This document shows positions 18,266 through 28,959 of a stretch of DNA of 64,000 bases, piece after piece. Where the stretch lies: positions 341,836-405,835 of the forward strand of contig PMOL01000005.1 in NCBI GenBank assembly GCA_003162415.1. The letters run 5' to 3'. Each line of letters starts with the position of its first letter. Within the stretch, counting starts at the first letter, position 1. The position numbers and the translations under genes are program-made. The DNA is from Candidatus Dormiibacterota bacterium (lineage in GTDB: Bacteria > Chloroflexota > Dormibacteria > Aeolococcales > Aeolococcaceae). The notes beneath the pieces are model-generated. The model did not search any database. It was given only the letters and a program-made list of their open reading frames with translations, and was not told the DNA's origin.

Positions 18266-18466
18266 ATGGGCAACAGGGTTCTGGAGGTCGGGGAACGCAT
18301 CCGTGAGCTGGTAGAAAAGCTCCGGGATAATGAGGAAGGTCAGGGCATGGTCGAATATGCGCTGATTCTCGCCCTCATCTCGATCGTCGTCATCGTCATC
18401 CTCAGCACGCTGGGCAAGACCGTGAACAACGTCTTCTCCAACGTGAGCCACGGCCTGTCCAGCTAA
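18266..18466 (+). CDS. Flp family type IVb pilin
   Basis: 66 aa; DNEEGQGMVEYALILALISIVVIVILSTLGKTVNNVFSNV, canonical G-x(n)-E-Y Flp pilin processing region. Confidence 0.88.
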   Translation: MGNRVLEVGERIRELVEKLRDNEEGQGMVEYALILALISIVVIVILSTLGKTVNNVFSNVSHGLSS

Positions 18467-18473
18467 GTCCCCC

Positions 18474-18512
18474 GCGGGCTGCCGGTACCTCGTACGAGGA
18501 CTGGCAGCCCGC
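18474..18512. terminator. Two-part hairpin between convergent genes (bidirectional terminator candidate)
   Basis: GCGGGCTGCC...CCTCGTACGAGG...GGCAGCCCGC, perfect 10-bp outer stem plus 12-bp inner palindrome. Confidence 0.65.
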
Positions 18513-18518
18513 CTCATG

Positions 18519-20234
18519 TCAGGCGGCCTGCGCAGCTCCGGCGACCGGTTGCGGTCGAGCCCGTGGCAACAGCATCGAGAGTATTCCGGTGAGCGCCCAG
18601 AACCCGACGTTGAAGAACAGGATGCGCTCGACCGACGACACAAAGTCGCGTCCGAGCGCGGTCTGAGCAGCGCTGGCGAAGGCGGCCTGGACCGGTGCCG
18701 ATCCTGATGTCCTGCAGTTGGCTGGAGGCGGTGCTGTTGGATCGCTCGAGGATGCCTGCTCGTTGAAGCAGGTGGTGAACGTCGAGATCGCCGCCTGCGC
18801 CGCCGGTGCCGGCAGGTTTGCCGCGGCAAGCTGAGACTGGAGCTGCGGGGTCACCGTCGTGATCGCGTCCGGCGCGCGGCTCGAGAGAAGACCGAAGAAC
18901 ACCACGCCGACAACGGCGACACCGATGGCGCCACCGAGTTGCTGGAACGTGGTGAGCACGCCCGATGCCGATCCCGCGTCCCTCCCGGGGACGCCGGCCA
19001 GAATGATGTTGAGCAAGGGCGCGATCACCGTGCCGAGCCCGAGCCCGCTCACCACGAATGCGGGGATCAACTCCCACCCGGTGAGGTTCGTGCCTTCGAG
19101 ATGCAGCGTGCCGATCACCCCGAACATGCCGATCACGAGCAGCGCGGACCCGATTGCGATCGTGTACTTGCCCAGGCGCGGGGCGACGCGCGTGGACATG
19201 GCCGACGCGACCGCGGAGGCGAGGCTCCATGGGATCGTCGTCAAGCCCGCATTGAGCGCGCTGAATCCGAGGCCGACCTGGACCATCAGGCTGAAGGTGA
19301 AGAAGAATGCGGGAATCCCCGCAATGAAGACCGCTGAGATCGCAACCCCGACGCTGAAGGACCTGATCCGGAATAGCGAGAGTTGTACTAGCGGGAACTT
19401 CGTTTCGGGCAGCGAGCGTTCGTACAGGACGAAGAGCACCAGCATCACGGGGCTGATCGCCATGCAGATGAACGTCCAGGCGGGCCAGCCGGCAACCTGC
19501 CCCTCGACGAGCGGGTAGACGAGCAGCAGAATGCCCGCCGTCGCGAGGAGCACCCCAACCACGTCGAGACCTTTGGCATTCGGGGCTCGCGACTCGGTGA
19601 TCAGCCGGGTCGCGGCGATCAGCGCGGCGATGCCGATCGGCAGGTTCACCAGGAAGATCCACCGCCACGACTGGCCGGTGATGTCGTTGCGGATGATCAG
19701 TCCACCGGCGAGCGGCCCGGTGATCGTGGCGATCCCGATGACCGCGCCGACGAAGCCGAACACGCGGGCGCGTTCCTGTGGCGGAAAGGTCACCTGGATC
19801 ACCGAGAGGACCTGCGGGTACATCATCGCCGCCATGGCTCCTTGGAGCACCCGGGAGAGATCGAGCATGATCGCGCTCTGGGCGAGCCCGCAGAGGGCCG
19901 ACGCAAGCACGAACCCTGACATCCCGATGATGAAAAGCCGCTTTCTGCCAAAGATGTCACCAAGTCGGCCGCCGGTGATCAGCAGGACCGCGTAGGCGAG
20001 ACCGTAGCCGGCGATCACGAACTGGATGTCGGCGTTGTTCGCCCCGAGGTTCGAGCGTATCGAAGGGATGGCGACGTTCACGATGGAGACGTCGAGCAGC
20101 ACCATGAAGAACGCGGTCATCACGCTCGCCAGCGCGAGCCAGCGACGCGGATCGAGCTCGCTCGCCGGGGGAGTCGGAGCGGCCGGCTTGTCCCCAGCGC
20201 CGGGCGGGGCAGCAGCCTCAGTGGTCTCGGTCAT
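18519..20234 (-). CDS. MFS transporter, DHA2/EmrB-QacA type
   Basis: 14-TM type; [55 protein letters not shown]. Confidence 0.9.
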   Translation of the reverse strand: MTETTEAAAPPGAGDKPAAPTPPASELDPRRWLALASVMTAFFMVLLDVSIVNVAIPSIRSNLGANNADIQFVIAGYGLAYAVLLITGGRLGDIFGRKRLFIIGMSGFVLASALCGLAQSAIMLDLSRVLQGAMAAMMYPQVLSVIQVTFPPQERARVFGFVGAVIGIATITGPLAGGLIIRNDITGQSWRWIFLVNLPIGIAALIAATRLITESRAPNAKGLDVVGVLLATAGILLLVYPLVEGQVAGWPAWTFICMAISPVMLVLFVLYERSLPETKFPLVQLSLFRIRSFSVGVAISAVFIAGIPAFFFTFSLMVQVGLGFSALNAGLTTIPWSLASAVASAMSTRVAPRLGKYTIAIGSALLVIGMFGVIGTLHLEGTNLTGWELIPAFVVSGLGLGTVIAPLLNIILAGVPGRDAGSASGVLTTFQQLGGAIGVAVVGVVFFGLLSSRAPDAITTVTPQLQSQLAAANLPAPAAQAAISTFTTCFNEQASSSDPTAPPPANCRTSGSAPVQAAFASAAQTALGRDFVSSVERILFFNVGFWALTGILSMLLPRARPQPVAGAAQAA

Positions 20235-20343
20235 CAGGCATGCCTCCCACGATCGCGCATCAGGTTCCTACCACACGCCGGCGGGTGCGGGGGTCCATCT
20301 TGCCAGAGTCCCGTTCGACGCGGGTCGGCGCTTCGCAGCCAGG

Positions 20344-20751
20344 TCATCTGCCCGCCAGCGGCCCATTGAGCGCGGTGTGCACGATTCCCACCGCGAGCAC
20401 CGCAAACATGGTGGCGACGTGGTTGCGCCGGATGCGCCGCCGGGAGTCGCGTTTCGCGCCGGAGAGACCGCTGCCCGCGAACGCGGTCAGGACGAGCAGG
20501 CCGACCGCCGCGGCCCCGGCCCAGATGCCGATCTCCTCGACCGCGGGAAGCGTGGTCCGGGTCACCGACGACAGGCAATGTGCGATCCCGGCCACCGTGG
20601 CGACCGCGCCGAGCCAGTTGTGAGCACGGAACCATCCCATCGAGAAGCTCCGTCCCGTGGAGAGCCGCCAGCGGTTCACCAGCGACGACACGATGGCCAC
20701 GCCGAACAGTGCCGCCGCGATCCAACCGGTGAGCGTGTCGAGCTGGCTCAC
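20344..20751 (-). CDS. Small multi-TM membrane protein (ferric reductase/cytochrome b561-like fold possible)
   Basis: 135 aa, ~4 TM helices with spaced His (HNW, HCLSS, HVATMF, HTALNG). Confidence 0.5.
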   Translation of the reverse strand: MSQLDTLTGWIAAALFGVAIVSSLVNRWRLSTGRSFSMGWFRAHNWLGAVATVAGIAHCLSSVTRTTLPAVEEIGIWAGAAAVGLLVLTAFAGSGLSGAKRDSRRRIRRNHVATMFAVLAVGIVHTALNGPLAGR

Positions 20752-20802
20752 CGCAACCGGCGCGCGCCGCGACCCCTCCCCAGGGCTCTATTCTCGTCCG
20801 TC

Positions 20803-21765
20803 ATGGAGATGCAGTATCGGCACCTTGGCCGCTCGGGGCTTCAGGTCAGCGTTCTCTCGTTTGGATCGTGGGTCAGCTTCGGCCCTCAGCTCGCCGGCAG
20901 CAGCGCTCGTGACTGCCTGGCGGCTGCGCACGACGCCGGAGTCAACTTCTTCGACAACGCCGAGGTGTATGCCGGCGGCCGATCGGAGACGATCATGGGC
21001 GAGGCGATTGCGGAGCTCGGCTGGCCCCGGCAGAGCTATGTCATCTCGAGCAAGTTCTTCTGGGGGATCGAGGAATCGGTCAACATGCGCAACACGCTCA
21101 ATTGCAAGTACCTGCTCCACGCCGTGGACGGGTCGTTGCGCCGTCTCGGGCTCGACTTCCTCGACCTCATCTTCTGTCACCGTCCCGATCCCGATACGCC
21201 GATCGAGGAGACCGTGCGAGCGATGCACGACATCATCAGCTCCGGTCGCGCCCTCTACTGGGGCACGTCCGAGTGGAGTGCGACGGCGATCCTCGAGGCA
21301 TGGGAGATCGCCGATCGCCACCACCTGCACAAGCCGGTGATGGAGCAGCCGCAGTACAACCTCTTCGAGCGCGACAAGGTCGAGCGAGAGTTCGCCCCGC
21401 TCTACGACAGGATCGGCCTCGGCCTGACGACCTGGAGCCCGCTCGCCTCGGGCCTGCTCACCGGCAAGTACAGCGAGGGCGTCCCGTCCGACAGCCGCGC
21501 AGCGCTTCCCGGTTACGGTTGGCTCAAGGAGGACGTGACCAACACGGACGCCAACCGGCGGGTTCGCGAGCTCGGTGTGATCGCGCGCGAGCTCGGGACC
21601 AGCCTCGCGCAGCTCTCGCTCGCCTGGTGCGCATCCAACCCGCACGTCTCGACGGTGATCACCGGTGCGAGTCGAGTCGAGCAGGTCCGAGAGAATCTCG
21701 GGGCGCTCGACGTGCTCGACAAGCTCACCCCGGACATCCTCGCGCGCATCGACGCGATCTTCTGA
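20803..21765 (+). CDS. Aldo/keto reductase (KCNAB/YghZ-like)
   Basis: [60 protein letters not shown]. Confidence 0.9.
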   Translation: MEMQYRHLGRSGLQVSVLSFGSWVSFGPQLAGSSARDCLAAAHDAGVNFFDNAEVYAGGRSETIMGEAIAELGWPRQSYVISSKFFWGIEESVNMRNTLNCKYLLHAVDGSLRRLGLDFLDLIFCHRPDPDTPIEETVRAMHDIISSGRALYWGTSEWSATAILEAWEIADRHHLHKPVMEQPQYNLFERDKVEREFAPLYDRIGLGLTTWSPLASGLLTGKYSEGVPSDSRAALPGYGWLKEDVTNTDANRRVRELGVIARELGTSLAQLSLAWCASNPHVSTVITGASRVEQVRENLGALDVLDKLTPDILARIDAIF

Positions 21766-21766
21766 C

Positions 21767-24466
21767 CTAAGCGCTCTCGAGTACGCGCAGCCGCCCACGC
21801 TGATCGGCGGGCTCGGGCTGGACCCAGCGTCCCCCGGCAACCCGGATGGCGTGCGATGCAAGCAGCATCTTCTGGATCTCCTCCGCGGGCACCGGTCGCG
21901 AGAAGTAGAAGCCCTGGGCGAAGCGGCAACCGAGACTCTGGAGCCGCTCGGCCTGGTCGGCGTTCTCGACGCCCTCGGCGACAAGTCCGAGCCCGAGGGT
22001 CTTGCCCATCCGGATGATCGCCTGGGCGAATGCCGTCCGGCGCGGATCCTCGGCGACGTGGTCGACGAACAGCTTGTCGATCTTGAGGATGTCCAGAGGC
22101 AGGTCCTGGAGCGATGCCAGTGACGAGTAGCCGGTGCCGAAGTCGTCCATCGAGATGCGAACTCCGAGCGTCTTGAGCTCGTGCAGACGTGCCCGCGCGC
22201 TCGCGGGGTCGTCGACCATGAAGCTCTCGGTGATCTCGAGCGTGAGATGCGAGGGGAGGAGCCCGGTCTTGACGAGGATGCGGCTCACATCCTTGACGAA
22301 GTCCGGGTGACGCAACTGGCGGGGCGAGACGTTGACGCTCATGGTCACCGTCGGCTCGTCGTCGAGGCCGACGTGCCACGCCTGCCATTGCCTGCACGCC
22401 ACTTCGAGGACGTGGAGGCCGAGCTCGCGGATGATGCCCGTCTCCTCGGCGATGCCGATGAATTCCGCCGGCCCGACCATGCCCCAGCGCGGATGCTTCC
22501 AGCGCACCAGTGCTTCGACGCCGACCGGCGTGCTGGAGGCCATGTCCACGATCGGCTGGTAGAGGACTACCAGCTCGCGGTCGTCGATGGCTCGCTCGAG
22601 GTCGGTGCGCACCTCGAGGCGGCGCGACACCACATCCTGCATCCCGGGCTCGAAGATCTCCGACGTGTCCTTGCCCTTGAGCTTTGCCCGGTACATCGCG
22701 ACGTCGGCGCGCCCGACGAGCTCCTCGGCGGAGATGTCTCTGGATGCCGTGACCGCGACGCCGATCGACGCACTGATGGTGACCTCGCGCCCGGCGATCT
22801 TGAATCGAGACTTGAACACCGACTCGACTCGCTCGACGACACGGAGCGTGTCCTCGCGATCGGCGGTTTCCTCGACCAGGATGGCGAACTCGTCGCCACC
22901 GAATCGCGCCGGCGTGTCCGATGCACGCAGCACTGTCTTCAGGCTGTCGGCAACGCGGGCGAGCAGCTCGTCGCCGGCCACGTGTCCGAGGCTGTCGTTG
23001 ATCTCTTTGAAGTTGTCGAGGTCGAGGAACAGCACCGCTAACGACTCAGCGTGGCGCTCGCGGCGCGTGAGCGCATGCTCGAGGCGGTCCATGAACAACG
23101 CGCGGTTGGAGAGACCGGTGAGGGTGTCGTAGAACGCCTGCCGGTGGAGGCGGTCGCCGAGGCTGGTGTTCTGCACCGCAACGGTGATCTGCGCGGCGTA
23201 GGCGTCGAAGTCGCGGAGGTCGTCGCTGTCGAAGCTGCCCAGGTCGCTCAGCCGGTTGGCGACGACCAATGTCCCGAGCAGCGTGCCCTCACCCTGGAGA
23301 AGCGTCGCCATGGCGTCTCGAAAGCCTTGCTCAGCCAGCCATTGGCGCAGCTCGGGGTTCGACGTCGATGGAGTGATGATCACGCCTCGCTGGACGACCT
23401 CGAAACCTGCATCAACGTATGACGACGTGGTCTCATCGAGGAGCGGAAGGAGTCGCTCGAGCTGCTCGGCGCTCAGCGCCATGTCGACGGCGTCGCGCAC
23501 GCCGCGCCGGGTGCTGATCGTTCGCGACGAGCCGGTTCCGGTCGCGATCGGCAGCAATGAAACCATCGCGGTGTCGACTCGGAAAACCTTGCAGTAGTGG
23601 TCGAGCAACTCTGGAATCGCCGCGCCGCCGGAGCTCGCGCGCTGGAGCATGCCGCTCGAGGTGTACAGGTTCTTGAGCCGCTGGTTCTTCTGATATTCGC
23701 GCGTATAGAGCACGTACGCGGCGACGATCGCGGAAAGCGGTGTCAGCAGGAGGAGCAGTATCGGCGGGTTGCTCCTGCCGAGAGTGACGATCACCAGTCC
23801 GAGGCTGCAGTTCGCGAAACCGCCGATGAGCACGATGACGATCGGCTGGAGCCATTGGTGGCGTGACTGCCGGCCTTCCGCCAGGGATATGGCGATCGCG
23901 GTGAGTGCGAATCCGAGCAGCGATGCGATCGACATGAAGAGCAGCACCCACAGCCATACGACCCAGCTGGTCGCGTTCGTGCCGGAGATGTGATTCACGA
24001 GGAGTAACAGCGTCTCGGTCTCGATCGCAAAGCTGGCGAGATTGAAGACGAGCCGTATCGGCTCCTGCCGGCGCAGCAGGCCGAGTCCAATGGCTGCGCC
24101 GAGGACGCGCGCGAGCACCAGCTCTCCAGGGTCTCCGGCGAGCGCGAAGACACCGATGACCAGCGGGATCTCGCTCAGCGAGTACGACTGAGCCTCCTGG
24201 CGGAAGTGGATGAAGACGCGCCACCACTCGGCGACGGCGAATCCGACCACCAGCAACGCGATCGAGAGGATCGCCACCCCGCCGGGCCGGCGCAACGGTG
24301 CGACGCCGGCCACGTAGAGGACCGCCGCCGCGACGGACATGCAGATGTTGAGGACCCAGATGGGCGCGACGCTGCCGGTGCTCGCCGTGGGCCGGCTCTC
24401 CGGGGCGGCCCTGGCATCACCCGCACGCTGCTTGACGGTCACCAAACGTCGTGGCACGTCACACAA
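21767..24466 (-). CDS. Membrane GAF-GGDEF-EAL protein (putative bifunctional c-di-GMP cyclase/phosphodiesterase)
   Basis: N-terminal multi-TM region; DTLTGLSNRALFMDRLEHAL, RFGGDEFAILVEE; EALVRWKHP, DDFGTGYSSLASLQDLPLDILKIDKLFV. Confidence 0.92.
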   Translation of the reverse strand: MCDVPRRLVTVKQRAGDARAAPESRPTASTGSVAPIWVLNICMSVAAAVLYVAGVAPLRRPGGVAILSIALLVVGFAVAEWWRVFIHFRQEAQSYSLSEIPLVIGVFALAGDPGELVLARVLGAAIGLGLLRRQEPIRLVFNLASFAIETETLLLLVNHISGTNATSWVVWLWVLLFMSIASLLGFALTAIAISLAEGRQSRHQWLQPIVIVLIGGFANCSLGLVIVTLGRSNPPILLLLLTPLSAIVAAYVLYTREYQKNQRLKNLYTSSGMLQRASSGGAAIPELLDHYCKVFRVDTAMVSLLPIATGTGSSRTISTRRGVRDAVDMALSAEQLERLLPLLDETTSSYVDAGFEVVQRGVIITPSTSNPELRQWLAEQGFRDAMATLLQGEGTLLGTLVVANRLSDLGSFDSDDLRDFDAYAAQITVAVQNTSLGDRLHRQAFYDTLTGLSNRALFMDRLEHALTRRERHAESLAVLFLDLDNFKEINDSLGHVAGDELLARVADSLKTVLRASDTPARFGGDEFAILVEETADREDTLRVVERVESVFKSRFKIAGREVTISASIGVAVTASRDISAEELVGRADVAMYRAKLKGKDTSEIFEPGMQDVVSRRLEVRTDLERAIDDRELVVLYQPIVDMASSTPVGVEALVRWKHPRWGMVGPAEFIGIAEETGIIRELGLHVLEVACRQWQAWHVGLDDEPTVTMSVNVSPRQLRHPDFVKDVSRILVKTGLLPSHLTLEITESFMVDDPASARARLHELKTLGVRISMDDFGTGYSSLASLQDLPLDILKIDKLFVDHVAEDPRRTAFAQAIIRMGKTLGLGLVAEGVENADQAERLQSLGCRFAQGFYFSRPVPAEEIQKMLLASHAIRVAGGRWVQPEPADQRGRLRVLESA

Positions 24467-24627
24467 TCCTGTGCATCGCGATCTCCCGCGCGAGCCTGGC
24501 GCCGGCTCGAGGCGGGCCCCCCTCAGGGGCTTCCTGAGTTATAGCGTCGACGCTTCAAACGCGTCATCACGCCCAGGAATCGCTGATGTTACGGGCGATG
24601 GGATATCCCGTTGTTGGGATACCGCCG

Positions 24628-24664
24628 GGCGGCGCGGCCCTGGAACGCTCCAGGTCGCGCCGCC
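24628..24664 (-). terminator. Strong hairpin downstream of HtrA-like gene
   Basis: GGCGGCGCG-(gcc)CTGGA-acgc-TCCAG-CGCGCCGCC stem-loop directly after the minus-strand stop at 24672. Confidence 0.6.
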
Positions 24665-24671
24665 GCAGTGG

Positions 24672-25988
24672 TCAGTCGGGAAAGGGGGCTTGGCCGAGCG
24701 TGACCGTGGCACTGTGGCTCGCGGCCGACGAGTCCATCCAGGTGAGGGTCACGGTCTGCCCGATCTGGAATCCCTCCATCGCGGTATGGAGATCGGACGT
24801 GTTCGTGATCGTGCTCCCGCCGATGCTGGTGATACGTCCGCAGACGGTCACCCCGGCGCCTGCCGCAGGGTTGGCATTGACGCCGGTGACCCAGGCTCCT
24901 GTCGTGGCCTGTGAGGTCATGCAGTTAGGCGCCTGGCCGTTGACACCTGGCTGGGTTGGTGAGACCGCCACACCGAGCAGGGCCGCGTTCCCGATGTGGA
25001 TGTTCGTACCGCTGCCGGCCCGGATCTCGGAGATGATCGACCTCGCCTTGTTGATCGGGATCGCGAACCCGGTGGTCGACGCGGTCTCCTGGCCGGGATT
25101 TCCCGAGGTCTGACCCGCGGTAGTCATCCCGATGACCTGGCCGGCGGAGTTCAGCTCCGGACCGCCCGAGTCACCCGGTTGAATCGCGGCGCTGACCTGG
25201 AGCATGCCGGTCAGAGTCTCGTTGTCGCCGCTGTCGTCGCTCGCGGTGATCTGGGCGCCGAGCCCCGCGACGGTGCCACCGACCTCTGCCGGGGTGCCGC
25301 CCTTGCCAAGCGCGTTGCCGAGCACGGTAATCGCGTCACCGACCGAGAGCTTCGACGAGTCACCGATGGGGATGGTCGGCAGGTTGGAGGCGTTCTCGAG
25401 CTGGACGAGCGCGATGTCGTCCTTGGCGTCATAGCCGATGACCTTCACCTTGTACGTGGTGCCGGCACCGTCGATCTGGGCCGTGATGTTCACGTTGTCA
25501 TCGATGACGTGGTTGTTGGTGAGCACCAGGCCATTCGAGGTGATGATCATCCCGGTGCCCGCGACCTGGCCGCTGCCGGCCGCCGTGTCGGCGTTGATAT
25601 CCACCACCGCCGAGTCAATGCTCGCGATGGTGGCTGCGGAGAGCGCACCGCCGGTCGAGGGAACGCCGTTGCTGGTGCTCGGGGTGTTGCCCGCGCTGTT
25701 CGAGGCTCCCGAAGGCGACGATCCACTGGGCGTGTGGGAGGTGATCGACGCCGTGGTCAGCGCCCACGCTGTGCCGCCGCCGGCCCCCACGCAGACGATC
25801 GCGAATGCCGCGAGCGCGGTGCGACGAAAGCCGGAGCCGCCGCGCCGATTTTGCGGGGTTGGAGGCCAGCTCGGAGGGCCCCATTGCGTATCGGATGACC
25901 ACGGACCATAGGAGGCGCCCGCCGGCTCGCTGGGGGGCGGTGGTGGGTTGTACGGGGGGTATTCCTGCATCTCGTTGGTCATCATCAT
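24672..25988 (-). CDS. HtrA/DegP-like trypsin-like serine protease with PDZ domain
   Basis: TM anchor; VLTNNHVIDDN (His), DDIALVQLEN (Asp), IQPGDSGGPELNSAGQVIGM (Ser); C-terminal PDZ-like region. Confidence 0.9.
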   Translation of the reverse strand: MMMTNEMQEYPPYNPPPPPSEPAGASYGPWSSDTQWGPPSWPPTPQNRRGGSGFRRTALAAFAIVCVGAGGGTAWALTTASITSHTPSGSSPSGASNSAGNTPSTSNGVPSTGGALSAATIASIDSAVVDINADTAAGSGQVAGTGMIITSNGLVLTNNHVIDDNVNITAQIDGAGTTYKVKVIGYDAKDDIALVQLENASNLPTIPIGDSSKLSVGDAITVLGNALGKGGTPAEVGGTVAGLGAQITASDDSGDNETLTGMLQVSAAIQPGDSGGPELNSAGQVIGMTTAGQTSGNPGQETASTTGFAIPINKARSIISEIRAGSGTNIHIGNAALLGVAVSPTQPGVNGQAPNCMTSQATTGAWVTGVNANPAAGAGVTVCGRITSIGGSTITNTSDLHTAMEGFQIGQTVTLTWMDSSAASHSATVTLGQAPFPD

Positions 25989-26096
25989 GCTCCGAGGTTT
26001 TCAGTTGGGTGACAGTTCGAGCATGGGGCCCGTAGCTCAGCGTGGCCTGAGCCATGTCTGTGACATTGCTGAGACCCATGATGGGCCTCGTGTCGC

Positions 26097-26729
26097 TCAC
26101 AAGGGTCCCGAGGTCAGCTCCTCGACCTCATCTTCGACGCCCGCATGGGGCACCGGCGCGAACACGTAATAGACGGCCGTGACGCCGGCGAGTGCCAGCG
26201 CCAGCGGTGCGCTGATGAACGCGACGGCGAAGACGGCTGCGTAGACGAGCGTTCCGATCGATCCGCGCAGCCGCGCGTTGCGGCGCTGATCGACGGGCAC
26301 CGCGACCAGCATGCGCCCCTCGCCGAGGGACCACTCGAACATCGCGGTGAAGCTCACCGCCATGCCCTCGAGCACCACCGCGTAGACCGCCATCGCGATG
26401 TGCGAATCCTCGCTGCCACTGGTCAGGTAGGTGGCCATGGTCGCAGTCGCGAAGGGGATGAGCACCACGAACAGCAGCAACGAGAGGTTGAGAAAGAGGA
26501 GCGTGCGGTCGACCACGACGATGAGGTTGACCCTCGCGTGATGGTTCACCCAGATGATCCCGACGGTGAAGAAGCTCACCACGTACGCGGCAAACTGCGG
26601 CCAGTGGTCGCCAAGCTGGGTGAGCAGCTCTCCGCGGCGCGGTTGGGGGACGGTGAGGTCGAGCGCCAGGAGCGTGATGGCCACGGCGATGACGCCGTCG
26701 CTGAAGGCTTCCAGACGCGCCTTGCTCAT
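26097..26729 (-). CDS. TMEM175/DUF1211 family membrane protein
   Basis: MSKARLEAFSDGVIAVAITLLALDL start motif typical of TMEM175 family; FFTVGIIWVNHHA. Confidence 0.85.
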   Translation of the reverse strand: MSKARLEAFSDGVIAVAITLLALDLTVPQPRRGELLTQLGDHWPQFAAYVVSFFTVGIIWVNHHARVNLIVVVDRTLLFLNLSLLLFVVLIPFATATMATYLTSGSEDSHIAMAVYAVVLEGMAVSFTAMFEWSLGEGRMLVAVPVDQRRNARLRGSIGTLVYAAVFAVAFISAPLALALAGVTAVYYVFAPVPHAGVEDEVEELTSGPL

Positions 26730-26863
26730 CTCCGCCGAGAGCGTACATGCACCACGTGGTCGCGAGGCGCGACCTCGGGGTACCATCTGACGGCCGCAGC
26801 GCGCGCCGCCGCAGCCCGCCCTTGAACTCGCGTCCTCCTCCACGTCTCACCTGAGGTTCGAGG

Positions 26864-27901
26864 TTGTCTCGTTCGTACGATCTTTCAGGCCGCCGCCCCG
26901 TTCGCCGCCGCCGCGCGTCCCTGAAGACCGGCCGTCAGCGGGTCACCAGGGGATCGTTCGTCGCGGCGGGCTTCCTTGTCTCGATCGTCACCGGCGTGCT
27001 CCTGTACTTCCTTCCCGCCATTCAGGTCGCGCTCCGCGACACCGGCCAGGTCAACACCTCGCTGGGTGGAACGGCCCAGCTCAAGCCGGTCTCGGCGAGC
27101 GAGAACCTCTCGTCGACGTCGCCATTCACGCTGTTGCTCCTGGGATCCGACAGCGATTCCAAGTTCAACGGCGACTTCCTGACCCAGTCGATGATCCTCA
27201 CCCGGGTCGACCCGGCGACCAGGCACGTGACCATGCTCTCGATCCCGCGCGACCTCTGGGTTCGCCTCTGCACGGGGGGCAACGGCAAGATCGACCAGGC
27301 GTTCCTGCATGGCGGTGCCCAGTGCGCGATCCAGACGGTGGAGCGCGACCTCAAGGTCCACATCGACTACTACGCGTGGATCGGGCTCCAGGGGCTCGTG
27401 TCGGTCCTCAACGGGCTGGGCGGGGTCAACGTCATCGCCAACAACCCAGTGATGGACGACTACTACCCCGCGGATCTCTCCGGCGGCAACCCGTACGACT
27501 ACCAGCGGATCCTGGTGCTCCCGGGTGCGCAGCACATGAGCGGCACGCTCGCACTCGAGTACGTGCGCGCGCGTCACGACGACGCCTACGGTGACTTCGC
27601 GCGCTCGCAGCGGCAGCAGCAGATCCTGATCGCGCTGCGTGCCAAGACGAAGCACGTGTCCATCGCTGACATTCCGAGTCTCGCGACGTCGCTGGGCTCG
27701 AATTTCCAGACTGACATGAGCATCGGTCAGGTGAGCGGACTGCTGCCGGTCGCCGGATCGGTGCCGCTGGGCTCGATCACCCAGGTGGTCCTGCTGCCTC
27801 CGTACACGAGCACCGCGTACGTCGGCGGCCAGGACACGCTGATGCCCAACTGGTCACTGATCCGGCCTGAGGTCGCCAAATATTTCCCGGTGGCGGCGTG
27901 A
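26864..27901 (+). CDS. LytR-CpsA-Psr (LCP) family protein
   Basis: TM anchor; LLLLGSDSDSKFNGDFLTQSMILTRVDPATRHVTMLSIPRDLWV, LALEYVRARHDDAYGDFARSQRQQQIL; TTG start inferred. Confidence 0.9.
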   Translation: MSRSYDLSGRRPVRRRRASLKTGRQRVTRGSFVAAGFLVSIVTGVLLYFLPAIQVALRDTGQVNTSLGGTAQLKPVSASENLSSTSPFTLLLLGSDSDSKFNGDFLTQSMILTRVDPATRHVTMLSIPRDLWVRLCTGGNGKIDQAFLHGGAQCAIQTVERDLKVHIDYYAWIGLQGLVSVLNGLGGVNVIANNPVMDDYYPADLSGGNPYDYQRILVLPGAQHMSGTLALEYVRARHDDAYGDFARSQRQQQILIALRAKTKHVSIADIPSLATSLGSNFQTDMSIGQVSGLLPVAGSVPLGSITQVVLLPPYTSTAYVGGQDTLMPNWSLIRPEVAKYFPVAA

Positions 27902-27902
27902 G

Positions 27903-28955
27903 ATGAGGCGAACGGCGATCCTCATCTGCCTGATGCTGGCCAGCGGCCTGGTCGCCAACCGAACCCTCGCGGTCTTGCAGACGCACGCCACCACCGCGTC
28001 ACTCATCACCACGACGAGCCCGCAGGTGCGCCTCCAGGGCACCATCTATGTGAGTCAGCAGGGCTCCATCTACGCGATCTCGAGTTCGACGGTCCGCCGT
28101 CTGCCGCTCCCGCAGGGAGGCGATTGGACGCAGCCGCGCGTCCTGCCGGACGGTTCGCTGCTCGTCATCCGCAGGTCCGACGCGTACTCGGACCTCTACC
28201 ACGTGAGTGCTTCGGGTCACGTCATCAGCCAGCTGACCTCCGACGGCCAGGCGAGCAGCAACAGGACGCTCCAGCTGGACCACTGGATCCTCTGGCCGGC
28301 GATCGGACCCGACGGGACCAGCGTGTACTTCGCGACCGATTCGCCGAAACCGGCACCCCGTCAGAGCTACGAGGTGGATTTCTCGCTGTGGTCGGCGCCG
28401 CTCGGCAGCGCGTTCAACATCGGCGACAACGGGGTCAGTGGCGCAACCCGGTGGTCGGTGCCCGATCTCTTCACGGGCGGTGACATCCAGCCGGTGCCGC
28501 TGCCGGACGGCAGTGTCCTCTATTCGAGCTATGCGAACACGGGCAAGGGAACCGTCGTGACCGTGCTCGGTATGCAGACCACGCCGAACAGCCCCATGCG
28601 ATCGCTGACCACGCCGCACCAGGACTGCGGCGCACCCGCTGTCGCGGCGGACGGTGTCACCGTCGCGATGGTGTGCACCAACTCGGGACAGACCGCGGAT
28701 CTGGAGGTTGCGACGCTGGCGGGCAGCGCACTCGGCCCGTTGCGAGTGGTTGCCGCGAACTGCCTATGCAACTCGCCGTCGTGGTCGTCGAGCGGCGACA
28801 GCCTTCTCTATATGAATGCGTCCGACCCGGATGGGAACTTCGGCCTCTGGTACATCGCCAACGCGGGTGGTGTGCACCCCGCCGCTCCCCGCCGGTTCAC
28901 CGATTCCAGTGTCGACCTCGACGCGACGTCGGCAGCCGCGTGGTCGAGCCGTTAG
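27903..28955 (+). CDS. Secreted/anchored TolB-like beta-propeller protein
   Basis: N-terminal signal anchor; repeated propeller-like blades (GGDWTQPRVLPDGSLLVIRRSD..., SPSWSSSGDSLLYMNAS). Confidence 0.65.
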   Translation: MRRTAILICLMLASGLVANRTLAVLQTHATTASLITTTSPQVRLQGTIYVSQQGSIYAISSSTVRRLPLPQGGDWTQPRVLPDGSLLVIRRSDAYSDLYHVSASGHVISQLTSDGQASSNRTLQLDHWILWPAIGPDGTSVYFATDSPKPAPRQSYEVDFSLWSAPLGSAFNIGDNGVSGATRWSVPDLFTGGDIQPVPLPDGSVLYSSYANTGKGTVVTVLGMQTTPNSPMRSLTTPHQDCGAPAVAADGVTVAMVCTNSGQTADLEVATLAGSALGPLRVVAANCLCNSPSWSSSGDSLLYMNASDPDGNFGLWYIANAGGVHPAAPRRFTDSSVDLDATSAAAWSSR

Positions 28956-28959
28956 TCGA

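Noticed and set aside
26031-26100. tRNA-like sequence GGGCCCGTAGCTCAG...
   Set aside because: D-arm-like start only; no convincing T-arm (GTTCGAATC-type) and the 3' side does not pair with the 5' acceptor
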